From the NCBI GenBank assembly GCA_016780665.1, contig JADHLM010000027.1, positions 1 through 12,909 on the forward strand: a stretch of 12,909 nucleotides of DNA, read 5' to 3'. The notes beneath the pieces are model-generated. The model saw only the letters and a list, made by a program, of their open reading frames with translations, searched no databases and was not told where the DNA came from. Below, one piece after another: positions 6,958-12,909 of the stretch. This stretch comes from Hyphomicrobiales bacterium (GTDB taxonomy: Bacteria; Pseudomonadota; Alphaproteobacteria; Rhizobiales; TMED25). Within the stretch, counting starts at the first letter, position 1. Every line of letters begins with the position of its first letter. The translations under genes and the position numbers were made by a program.

Positions 6958-7803
6958 ATGTCAAAAAATATACCACTCTTAACTCGTAATGGAGCATCTC
7001 TTCCATGTGTTGGTCTTGGTACAATGGTATTTCCAGAACCTGAAAAAGCTCCTGGGCTAATCTCTCACGCAATAAATATGGGATATACTCATATAGATAC
7101 AGCTAGAAAATATGGTTCTGAAGAATGGGTAGGCGAAGGTCTTAAAGCGTCTAATGCATCAAGAGATAGTATATGGATAACAACTAAGGTAACAGAGGAT
7201 GATGCGAAGGCAGAAGACTTTGCAAGATCAGTTGATGATAGTTTAAAGGCTATGCGATTAGATTATGTAGACTTATTATTAATACATTGGCCATCAAGAA
7301 CTGTTCCATTAAAAGAAACAATTGGTGCACTAAACAAAGCTAAAAAAGATGGTTTAGCAAAGAACATTGGTGTTTCAAACTTTACTGTATCTCTAATTGA
7401 AGAGGCTGTTCAATTATCAGATGAACCATTATTCTGCAATCAAGTAGAGTATCATGCTTATATTAACCAAGATAAAGTTTTGGTTGCATGTAGAAAACAT
7501 GGTCTTTTAGTTGAATGCCATGTGCCTCTAGGGAGAGGTAGAACTTACAAAGACCCTCTTATAGTCAACATAGGTCAAAAGCATGGAAAGACTGGTGCTC
7601 AAGTAGCCTTAAAATGGCTTCTACAACAAGATGGAGTTGCAATTCTACCAGGCTCAACAAATCCACAGAGAATTGAAGAAAATATTGATTTATTTGACTT
7701 CGAATTATCAGAAGATGAGATGAAACAAATTTCTGAGTTAAGATCAAATAATATCAGAGCAGTTAATCCAGAGGTTAGAAGACCAGTTTGGGATACAGTT
7801 TAG
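6958..7803 (+). CDS. Aldo/keto reductase
   Basis: A 281-residue NADPH-dependent oxidoreductase of the (beta/alpha)8 aldo/keto reductase superfamily, closest in layout to 2,5-diketo-gluconate reductase and similar bacterial members. The catalytic tetrad is complete: D47 in HIDTA, Y52 in RKYGSE, K77 in WITTKV and H110 in LLLIHWP. GVSNF (residues 138-142) and NQVEYHAY (161-168) are standard family motifs. The C-terminal LPGSTNPQRIEEN (230-242) is the NADP phosphate-binding loop, although family members often have K or R where T235 stands. It is the last gene of the molybdenum hydroxylase operon, 20 bases downstream, so it probably reduces or oxidises a carbonyl intermediate of the same pathway (inference). 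Its TAG stop overlaps the convergent gene's stop. Family call secure; substrate unknown. Confidence 0.94.
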   Translation: MSKNIPLLTRNGASLPCVGLGTMVFPEPEKAPGLISHAINMGYTHIDTARKYGSEEWVGEGLKASNASRDSIWITTKVTEDDAKAEDFARSVDDSLKAMRLDYVDLLLIHWPSRTVPLKETIGALNKAKKDGLAKNIGVSNFTVSLIEEAVQLSDEPLFCNQVEYHAYINQDKVLVACRKHGLLVECHVPLGRGRTYKDPLIVNIGQKHGKTGAQVALKWLLQQDGVAILPGSTNPQRIEENIDLFDFELSEDEMKQISELRSNNIRAVNPEVRRPVWDTV

Positions 7804-8444
7804 GATATATTTCTTTTCCAAAACTTAGCAAACCATTCCAAATAATTTCCATAAGCCTCCGATTTTAAGCGTAATGATTTTTTTATAAGATTTACTTCCC
7901 CTTGTTCTTCTAAATCTACATCAAGTGAATCATTAATACGATTGATCATATTAAACATTGCACACAAGATTGTCATTTCGACTATCTGTTTCTCGGTGAA
8001 TTTCTTTTTTAATTGATTAAAAAGATCATCATTATCTGCGGCTGTATTGTTTGTGACAGCTTCTGCCCATTTGATTGCCAAGACTTCGTCTTCTGAAAAT
8101 AGATTACTGTCACTAAAATCATTTAATGATAATGCTTTAATGTGATCTTCACCTATTCCTGCAGCAGCGCCAAGTGCGGTATTATGTGCGTAACAATATT
8201 TACATGCATTTGTATGACTTGTTTTGATTACAATTAATTCTTTTAATTTGCCTGACAAATCCGTACCAACCCATTCTCTTTGAGCAGCAGAATTTATTGG
8301 TAGGAAAGCCATTGCCAAGTATGGGGAATTACTTAAGGTTTTATAAAAATTTGGAACCCTTCCCAATAATGTTGGAACCATATCGTAGAATTCTCTATTT
8401 TCTTCACTTAAATCTGATTGTTGGACTAATTTTACGCGTGACAT
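7800..8444 (-). CDS. Carboxymuconolactone decarboxylase-family / AhpD-like peroxidase-related protein
   Basis: A 214-residue, all-helical protein of the AhpD/CMD superfamily. The redox signature is E69 followed by C81-x2-C84-x2-H87 in NACKYCYAHNTALG, the arrangement used by AhpD and by peroxidase-related enzymes of about 190-210 residues. A thiol-peroxidase or disulfide-relay activity is therefore likelier than true carboxymuconolactone decarboxylation, which does not use these cysteines. There is no signal peptide. The gene lies 21 bases downstream of the large alpha/beta hydrolase on the same strand, so the two are probably co-transcribed. Its ribosome binding site is weak (an ATAGG stretch upstream of the ATG at 8444). 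The TAA stop shares bases with the aldo/keto reductase stop. Family call secure; its role in the cluster is inferred only. Confidence 0.9.
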   Translation of the reverse strand: MSRVKLVQQSDLSEENREFYDMVPTLLGRVPNFYKTLSNSPYLAMAFLPINSAAQREWVGTDLSGKLKELIVIKTSHTNACKYCYAHNTALGAAAGIGEDHIKALSLNDFSDSNLFSEDEVLAIKWAEAVTNNTAADNDDLFNQLKKKFTEKQIVEMTILCAMFNMINRINDSLDVDLEEQGEVNLIKKSLRLKSEAYGNYLEWFAKFWKRNIS

Positions 8445-8465
8445 TTTATACCTATTTTCTAGTTT

Positions 8466-9689
8466 TTAAAAATATGCTTGATTAGGACCCACAGTTGGAT
8501 CCCATTCGCAATCACCATATGGACCATCACCTTTGTTTGCTACATATGCGATTCTTCCATCGGATATACCGTCTTCAACTTTTTTAGAGAATAAAACCCT
8601 TTGTAGCCAATCCATAATATAGTGATGGCAGTCTAATTTACCTAAATTTGGTATTCCCCATAAAGGATGGAATTGATCTTCAATAACCCACATTTCTTTT
8701 TTGCATTTCAAATCTTCGAATACCTCGACTGCATCTTCTAGAGGACAAAGGGGGTCAAACTCACCTGTAACCAGCAGGGTAGGGCACTTGATTTTGTCTG
8801 CATAACCTTTAACTGTCATTTTCGCAGCCATTTTATCAAATTCAGATTCATCTTCCATACCAGCCATATACATAAACATTTGCTTAAATCTTGGTGAGGA
8901 CTCTGAGAAAATTGTATTGTTTGGATTAAAACATGCAACACCACTTGCTATAGCAGCAGCTCTATGATCATAACTCGCAAGTCTCAAAGACCAATAACTT
9001 CCCATACTGACTCCATAAATGCCAACACGATTACTATCTACTTCTTCTCTTGTCTGTAAATATGACATAACAGCAGCACCAGCTCTCTCATAATTATCAC
9101 CAACTGCTCTAATTTTTTGCATGTTTGAATTACCTTGACCAGGTCCATCCATTGATATGACATGCATGCCTCTATTTATTCCAAGGTTATTCATTACTTT
9201 TGGAAAATATTCTTTAGTTTGGTCCATACCTGGAACATAAATAACACATGGTGCTTTACGTCGGTCTGGTAGGAGATGTAACAAACATGAAATTGTCCTT
9301 CCGTCATCAAATGGCACCTCAACACGCTCTATAGGGTATGGTGCGAGCTCACTTCGTTTATCAACCATCTCTTTTAATTTATTTGTAAGTTCGATTTTAA
9401 CAGGGTTATCATCATAGTAAATTGGATGTTGTGCCATGCGATAAGACTCAACTGCGTGTTCATAATGTTCTAGGGCAGTCATAATAAAACCTTGTTTTTC
9501 AGCTTGTTTTGCCAGAGCTTCATCGTGTTCGGCTTTTTGTCTCCACATCTTTGGTAACATTCTATAATTATGAGCCCTTTTTGGTGTTTCCCAATCATCC
9601 CTCTCAAAATTTTGAACTCGACCACGCATATTTAATGCAAGATCTAGCATCCATTGTTGATTATCTCTTTTTGTTCTTGTGTCTTTCAT
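8466..9689 (-). CDS. FrsA/2,6-dihydroxypseudooxynicotine hydrolase-like alpha/beta hydrolase
   Basis: A 407-residue alpha/beta hydrolase with a helical N-terminal region of about 115 residues and the hydrolase core after it. Core motifs are the strand CVIYVPGMDQTKEY (148-161), MDGPGQGNS (180-188), the nucleophile elbow GVSMGS with Ser228, acid D312 in GEFDPLCP and H341 in DQFHPLWG, which together form a complete triad. The helical N-domain plus the DGPGQG signature is the architecture of the DUF1100/FrsA group that includes DHPON hydrolase of nicotine breakdown, a C-C bond hydrolase of about 367 residues. A C-terminal extension of about 40 residues (after 367) ends in GPNQAYF. It leads the minus-strand operon with the CMD-family gene and faces the Mo hydroxylase operon. 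The fold and triad are very secure; subgroup placement is moderate and the substrate unknown. Confidence 0.9.
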   Translation of the reverse strand: MKDTRTKRDNQQWMLDLALNMRGRVQNFERDDWETPKRAHNYRMLPKMWRQKAEHDEALAKQAEKQGFIMTALEHYEHAVESYRMAQHPIYYDDNPVKIELTNKLKEMVDKRSELAPYPIERVEVPFDDGRTISCLLHLLPDRRKAPCVIYVPGMDQTKEYFPKVMNNLGINRGMHVISMDGPGQGNSNMQKIRAVGDNYERAGAAVMSYLQTREEVDSNRVGIYGVSMGSYWSLRLASYDHRAAAIASGVACFNPNNTIFSESSPRFKQMFMYMAGMEDESEFDKMAAKMTVKGYADKIKCPTLLVTGEFDPLCPLEDAVEVFEDLKCKKEMWVIEDQFHPLWGIPNLGKLDCHHYIMDWLQRVLFSKKVEDGISDGRIAYVANKGDGPYGDCEWDPTVGPNQAYF

Positions 9690-9695
9690 CCCTAT

Positions 9696-9702
9696 CTCCT
9701 TT
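9696..9702 (-). promoter_or_regulatory. Strong ribosome binding site for the FrsA-like hydrolase
   Basis: Read on the minus strand, AAAGGAG lies 6 bases before the ATG whose complement is at 9687-9689. It fixes this start and suggests strong translation of the hydrolase. Confidence 0.75.
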
Positions 9703-9726
9703 CAGCAAATGAACTGCTATATTACG

Positions 9727-9741
9727 ATTAATAATATTAAT
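9727..9741. repeat. 15-base interrupted palindrome in a divergent promoter region
   Basis: ATTAATA, a central A, then TATTAAT form a perfect inverted repeat near the middle of the 109-base gap between the divergent hydrolase and EthD-like genes. It could be an operator for a shared regulator. The sequence is all A/T in an AT-rich gap, so it may be chance. Confidence 0.3.
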
Positions 9742-9798
9742 TTATTGATTTGATCTTGCAACGAATAAATGTTCTTATTTTATTGGGAATTTTTTATT

Positions 9799-10416
9799 AT
9801 GTATAAGTTAACTGACAAACCAATAAATGGATCGGGATTACTAGCTATATTTTGTAATCTAGATGAAGGAGATCAGAAAGAATTTCATCCTTGGCTTTTA
9901 AATGAAATGTTCCCTGCTAGATTGAAAATTGGTTTCAAAAGTTGCGCGAGCTTTGAAAAAATAAATGGAGATGGGCAAAAGTTTCTTACACTATATGAAG
10001 TAGATAATATTGTTTACTTATATGACGAACCTTATCAAAAGTTGCGTGAGAATAGGTCAGCATTAGACGCGAAATTTCATAAAATTTTTCTCAATCCTGC
10101 CAGGTACACTCTTCAACTTATTCCTCCCTCTATTGAAAAAAATAAAAATGGTTTTTTAAACTATATTAAGGTCATAAGACAGAATATAAACAGTGTTGAT
10201 ATACAAAGGTATCATTCTAATTTTATTAGTAACATTCGTTATCAAAATAAATTACCTTTGAGGAGGTATGCTAATGTCGAAGGTGAACATAATAATTTCA
10301 CAATAATTGAATCCGATGACATAGATGAACTGAACGAACATCAAATTGACAATTATCTCTTATCCTATGATAATAAGATTGATGCATTATATGAATGCAA
10401 GATTCAATTAATATGA
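9799..10416 (+). CDS. Second EthD-like dimeric alpha/beta-barrel protein
   Basis: A 205-residue soluble protein counted from ATG 9799. An in-frame ATG at 9769 would add 10 residues rich in Phe, but a GGGA at 9785-9788 fits the 9799 start. I read it as a tandem ferredoxin-like barrel. The first half has a strand GLLAIFCNLDEG (13-24), a helix with W32-x5-FP in WLLNEMFPARL, and a strand KFLTLYEVDN (61-70). The second half begins near residue 118 (GFLNYIKVI) and has a strand FTIIESDD (167-174). The W-L-x-N-x2-[I/F]-P-x-R-L pattern is shared with the protein at 1202-1936, so the two are probably related. It is divergent from the FrsA-like hydrolase and 10 bases upstream of the PPOX-type gene. That the gene is real is likely; the function is unknown. 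Confidence 0.72.
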   Translation: MYKLTDKPINGSGLLAIFCNLDEGDQKEFHPWLLNEMFPARLKIGFKSCASFEKINGDGQKFLTLYEVDNIVYLYDEPYQKLRENRSALDAKFHKIFLNPARYTLQLIPPSIEKNKNGFLNYIKVIRQNINSVDIQRYHSNFISNIRYQNKLPLRRYANVEGEHNNFTIIESDDIDELNEHQIDNYLLSYDNKIDALYECKIQLI

Positions 10417-10426
10417 AAGCTTACTT

Positions 10427-11020
10427 ATGTCTATTAACTATGAATTCTTGAGAGACTTATATCAAGAACCGCGACCAACTTCATTAGCTAAAGTTCAATA
10501 TAAAATAGATCATCATTGTAGGGAATTTATAAGCAAATCACCATTTATCATATTGGGTACAGATGGTGATGTATCTCCAAAAGGAGACTTTCCAGGTTTT
10601 GTTGAGGTCCTTGATGAAAATACATTAGCAATACCAGATAGATCAGGAAATAATCGTTTGGACTCATATATCAATATTCTCTCCAATCCAAAGGTCGCAA
10701 TAATGTTCCTAATTCCGGGCATTAGTGAAGTACTTAGGATTAGAGGAGAAGGTAAAATTTCTAGAGATAAAAAATTGCTTGCAAAAATGACTGTGAATGG
10801 TCAAGAACCAAAGACAGCTCTAATTATTAATGTTAATGAAATATATCTTCATTGCGCAAAAGCTATAGCTCGTTCGGATATTTGGAATCCAGACAAGTTA
10901 GAAAAAAAATATTCCACAAGAGAAATGTTTGCTGAACATGTTGGAAAATCCAAAAAAGAATTTAGTGATTACTATGATAATGCAACCCAAGAAATCTTAA
11001 CTAATGAAGGAAGAAAATAA
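10427..11020 (+). CDS. PPOX-type FMN-dependent flavoprotein (pyridoxamine 5'-phosphate oxidase-like, MSMEG_1061-like)
   Basis: A 197-residue split-barrel flavin protein. Characteristic stretches are CREFISKSPFIILGT (31-45), VSPKGDFPGFVEVLDE (49-64), IPDRSGNNRLDS (69-80), the strand and turn FLIPGISEVLRIRG (94-107), and a C-terminal YLHCAKAIARSDIW. This order matches the bacterial PPOX-type subfamily often named after MSMEG_1061/DR_2398, whose members bind FMN and whose physiological substrates are mostly unknown. It is not the biosynthetic PdxH, whose conserved C-terminus is absent. It follows the EthD-like gene by 10 bases and is presumably in the same operon. Its stop lies 15 bases from the convergent azlD stop, with no terminator between. 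Superfamily call secure; a redox role in the local catabolic set is inference. Confidence 0.88.
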   Translation: MSINYEFLRDLYQEPRPTSLAKVQYKIDHHCREFISKSPFIILGTDGDVSPKGDFPGFVEVLDENTLAIPDRSGNNRLDSYINILSNPKVAIMFLIPGISEVLRIRGEGKISRDKKLLAKMTVNGQEPKTALIINVNEIYLHCAKAIARSDIWNPDKLEKKYSTREMFAEHVGKSKKEFSDYYDNATQEILTNEGRK

Positions 11021-11035
11021 TTACTTTATTGCATT

Positions 11036-11338
11036 TCAGAAATTTCTACTTATCGCTATAGTCACAACACCAATTATCATTGAGGCAAAAATATTCTTTG
11101 TTTTATACATGCATAGCGCAATCAAAAACATTGCAATAATACCGGACATACCTTCTTTCAATATTGCTGGAGTCACAAAAGATAGTAATAATGTCGGCGG
11201 TAAATAGTCTAAGAATATACGTATTTTTCCTTCATTAGCTATTTTACTTGATAATAATAAGCCAGAAATTCTTAATCCATAGGTACCAATTGCCACAAAA
11301 AAAATAATTATCAAGGCATTTATTTCATTGTTGTACAT
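11036..11338 (-). CDS. azlD: AzlD-family branched-chain amino acid exporter small subunit
   Basis: A 100-residue integral membrane protein with about three or four hydrophobic segments (roughly 7-30, 45-60, 63-80 and 82-97). Family marks are TYGLRISG (19-26) and YLPPTLLLSFVTPA (45-58), which match the conserved TYxxR and YLPPA-type motifs of AzlD. AzlD pairs with AzlC to form an exporter of branched-chain amino acids and related compounds in the inner membrane. Its start lies inside the end of azlC, with a 14-base overlap. A run of nine A residues on the coding strand sits just before the ATG. The family call is secure; the real cargo is unknown and AzlCD-type exporters can handle amino acid analogues. 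Confidence 0.9.
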   Translation of the reverse strand: MYNNEINALIIIFFVAIGTYGLRISGLLLSSKIANEGKIRIFLDYLPPTLLLSFVTPAILKEGMSGIIAMFLIALCMYKTKNIFASMIIGVVTIAISRNF

Positions 11339-12029
11339 ATTTTTTTTTCTCTAAAAGTACACCGACCAGAGAGCCAGAAATTGCGCCGAGCACAATGTAT
11401 AAGTTACCACCAAACAAATATTCACAAATATATGCAATAACAGCAGCAAATGTCCATGGAATTAGATTTGTTTTATTTTGATATAGATTAAAACATAAAG
11501 CGGTGAATATTGCGATGAATGCAAAATCAAGAGCATATAAAGATGGATCACTTATGAAACCTGCAAATAAGTACCCAGTATATGTACCAAAGGACCAAAT
11601 AGAAAACAGACATACTCCACCACCAAATAAGAAAAGAGGTGTTATTATTTCATGTTTATTTCTTTCAATTGTCACTGCCCAGTTTTCATCTGCCACAAGA
11701 TGCATATAAATAATTTTTTCTTTAATTGTACTATTTTTAAAGAGTGAATTAAGAGAGGCACCAATTAAAAAATACCTAAGATTTATGAGTAATGCAGCTA
11801 GTACGATCGGAAATATCTGTGACAAATCGTCCCACATATCTACTATAATGAATTGTGATGTACCCGCAAATATGAACACATTCATTAATGTAAGATGATA
11901 GATTTCAACGCCTTTTTGTGAACAAATCATGCCTAATACTGCACCATACGCAAAGACGCTAAGTCCAATTGGAGTATTTGCTTTAATACCTCTAATAAAA
12001 TTATTTAAAGCTGTGTTATCAATTGTCAT
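11325..12029 (-). CDS. azlC: AzlC-family branched-chain amino acid exporter large subunit
   Basis: A 234-residue polytopic membrane protein, the normal length for AzlC. Diagnostic stretches are FAGTSQF (54-60), NLRYFLIGAS (83-92), ADENWAV (113-119) and ALDFAFIAIF (166-175), all typical of the family. Hydrophobic helices fill most of the rest. With AzlD it should form an inner-membrane exporter of branched-chain amino acids. It is the first gene of an azlC-azlD pair, and the 185-base gap upstream of it is shared with the divergent transporter binding protein. The ribosome binding site is weak (GAGTGAA region). The last residues EKKKYVQQ include three AAA lysine codons in a row, which form the A9 tract discussed among the findings. 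The family call is secure. Confidence 0.93.
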   Translation of the reverse strand: MTIDNTALNNFIRGIKANTPIGLSVFAYGAVLGMICSQKGVEIYHLTLMNVFIFAGTSQFIIVDMWDDLSQIFPIVLAALLINLRYFLIGASLNSLFKNSTIKEKIIYMHLVADENWAVTIERNKHEIITPLFLFGGGVCLFSIWSFGTYTGYLFAGFISDPSLYALDFAFIAIFTALCFNLYQNKTNLIPWTFAAVIAYICEYLFGGNLYIVLGAISGSLVGVLLEKKKYVQQ

Positions 12030-12096
12030 TTTTTAATTCACTCAAATAGATATTTATATTGTTTAGTATTTTAGTCTTGCTATTAAGAAAATATTA

Positions 12097-12114
12097 ACCT
12101 ATTTTTTTATAGGT
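12097..12114. repeat. Inverted repeat in the azlC/binding-protein divergent region
   Basis: ACCTAT and ATAGGT form a perfect 6-base inverted repeat around a 6-base T loop, close to the middle of the 185-base divergent gap. It contains G/C pairs in an otherwise AT-only stretch. It may be an operator for the flanking transporter genes; a terminator is unlikely because both genes read away from it. Confidence 0.35.
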
Positions 12115-12201
12115 GATTATTTAGGGATATGTATTTTTATTATATTTTTATTCAATTTTACATACCATAAATTTTTTTATTTTTTATAAACTTTAATAAC
12201 A

Positions 12202-12209
12202 AAGGGAGG
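12202..12209 (+). promoter_or_regulatory. Strong ribosome binding site for the TTT binding protein
   Basis: AAGGGAGG lies 5 bases before the ATG at 12215. It is one of the strongest such sites in the window and fits the high expression usual for periplasmic binding proteins. It fixes the start of the truncated gene. Confidence 0.75.
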
Positions 12210-12214
12210 TTATT

Positions 12215-12909
12215 ATGAAAATATCTCATCTTATGAAGGGTATAACTGTGTCTGTTTTTGGTGCAGCAATGCTACTTACAGGAACAACTGCAAATGCTGC
12301 TTGGGAATGTAAAGAGGTAACATTTATTGTTCCTTATGCACCTGGTGGTGGTTCTGACCAAATGGCTAGAAGACTACAACCAGGTCTAGAAGAAGCTTTG
12401 GGTGTAAGTGTAAATATAGTTTACAAAACAGGTGGTGGTGGAGCTGTTGGTTTCAGTGAATTACACCGTTCAAAACCAGATGGTTGTACAATATCAAACG
12501 TGGTTGTACCTAACGTGATAATTTCATCTCAGGGTGATGGCGTTGGATATAAACCAGATGATTTTGCCTATATAGGTATGACAGAATCTTCACCTGGTGC
12601 TTTAATGGTTCCTCAAGATAGCCCATATCAATCAATAGAAGCATTTATTGCTGGAGCAAAAGAAAAGCCTGGCATGCTAACAGTTGCTGGAACTGGCGGA
12701 AGTGGTGCTGACAGATGGGCACAACTGGAAGAAGTTCTTGGCATTGAAACAACATATGTTCCTGTATCAGGTGGTGTTGGTAAAATGATGCCTATGCTTG
12801 CAGGATCTCATGTTGATGGTGGAGCAACAGGAGCTAACCATGCTACAAAACATAAATCAATTGTTAAGGCTATTCTTGTTGCTGGTGAAAATGAAGTTGA
12901 AACATTACC
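12215..12909 (+). CDS. Tripartite tricarboxylate transporter substrate-binding protein (TctC/Bug family), 3' end missing
   Basis: The first 231 codons of a periplasmic solute-binding protein; full members have about 310-330 residues, so roughly the last quarter to third lies beyond the window. The N-terminus is a clear Sec signal peptide: positive MKISHLMKG, a hydrophobic core, then a TANA-A cleavage site near residue 28. The mature part starts with the hallmark VTFIVPYAPGGGSDQMARRL, followed by KTGGGGAVGF and later VAGTGGSGADRW. TctC/Bug proteins capture carboxylates such as citrate, dicarboxylates or aromatic acids for a TctAB membrane pair, which may lie downstream. It diverges from azlC across a 185-base gap. 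The family is very secure; the ligand is unknown. Confidence 0.95.
   Translation, partial: MKISHLMKGITVSVFGAAMLLTGTTANAAWECKEVTFIVPYAPGGGSDQMARRLQPGLEEALGVSVNIVYKTGGGGAVGFSELHRSKPDGCTISNVVVPNVIISSQGDGVGYKPDDFAYIGMTESSPGALMVPQDSPYQSIEAFIAGAKEKPGMLTVAGTGGSGADRWAQLEEVLGIETTYVPVSGGVGKMMPMLAGSHVDGGATGANHATKHKSIVKAILVAGENEVETL

Noticed and set aside
10427..11020. Calling the flavoprotein PdxH (pyridoxine 5'-phosphate oxidase)
   Set aside because: The PdxH C-terminal signature is absent, and the SPKGD and PDRSGNNRLDS segments fit the PPOX-type subfamily of unknown function instead.
11503..11709. Plus-strand open frame opposite azlC
   Set aside because: It is antisense to the conserved membrane protein and shows no domain or start signal of its own.
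1..12909. Search for tRNA, rRNA, CRISPR arrays, insertion sequences and attachment sites
   Set aside because: By eye I found no cloverleaf-like region, repeat-spacer pattern, transposase or terminal repeats; gaps between genes are short and AT-rich.

Overview
The window is AT-rich, densely coded DNA with short or overlapping gene junctions. It resembles the streamlined genomes of marine bacteria. The combination of a xanthine-dehydrogenase-family molybdenum hydroxylase, a tripartite tricarboxylate transporter (TTT) binding protein and an AzlCD exporter fits an alphaproteobacterium of the SAR11/HIMB59/AEGEAN-169 kind. That placement is inference; there is no rRNA or other phylogenetic marker here.

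Layout. (1) 1-171 (+): the lysine-rich C-terminal end of an unidentified protein. (2) 286-3146 (+): a tight four-gene run of histone-deacetylase-family amide hydrolase, tandem dimeric alpha/beta-barrel (EthD-like) protein, alpha/beta hydrolase and HIT protein. (3) 3230-7803 (+): the FAD, 2Fe-2S and molybdopterin subunits of a molybdenum hydroxylase, with coupled starts, then an aldo/keto reductase. (4) 9689-7800 (-): a FrsA/2,6-dihydroxypseudooxynicotine-hydrolase-like alpha/beta hydrolase followed by an AhpD-like carboxymuconolactone decarboxylase-family protein, convergent with (3). (5) 9799-11020 (+), divergent from (4): a second EthD-like protein and a PPOX-type FMN protein. (6) 12029-11036 (-): azlC and azlD. 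(7) 12215 to the window end (+): a TTT periplasmic binding protein with a signal peptide, cut by the window edge.

Functional reading (inference). Blocks 2-5 look like one catabolic island for a small, perhaps aromatic or N-heterocyclic, compound. The molybdenum enzyme would hydroxylate the substrate, the reductase would handle a carbonyl intermediate, and the hydrolases would cleave C-C, ester or amide bonds. A Mo hydroxylase next to a DHPON-hydrolase-like enzyme recalls the kdhLMS/DHPON hydrolase steps of Arthrobacter nicotine breakdown. The substrate cannot be read from sequence. No regulator, molybdenum-cofactor assembly gene, tRNA, rRNA, CRISPR array or mobile element was seen. No gene-free stretch exceeds 300 bases; the longest is 12030-12214.
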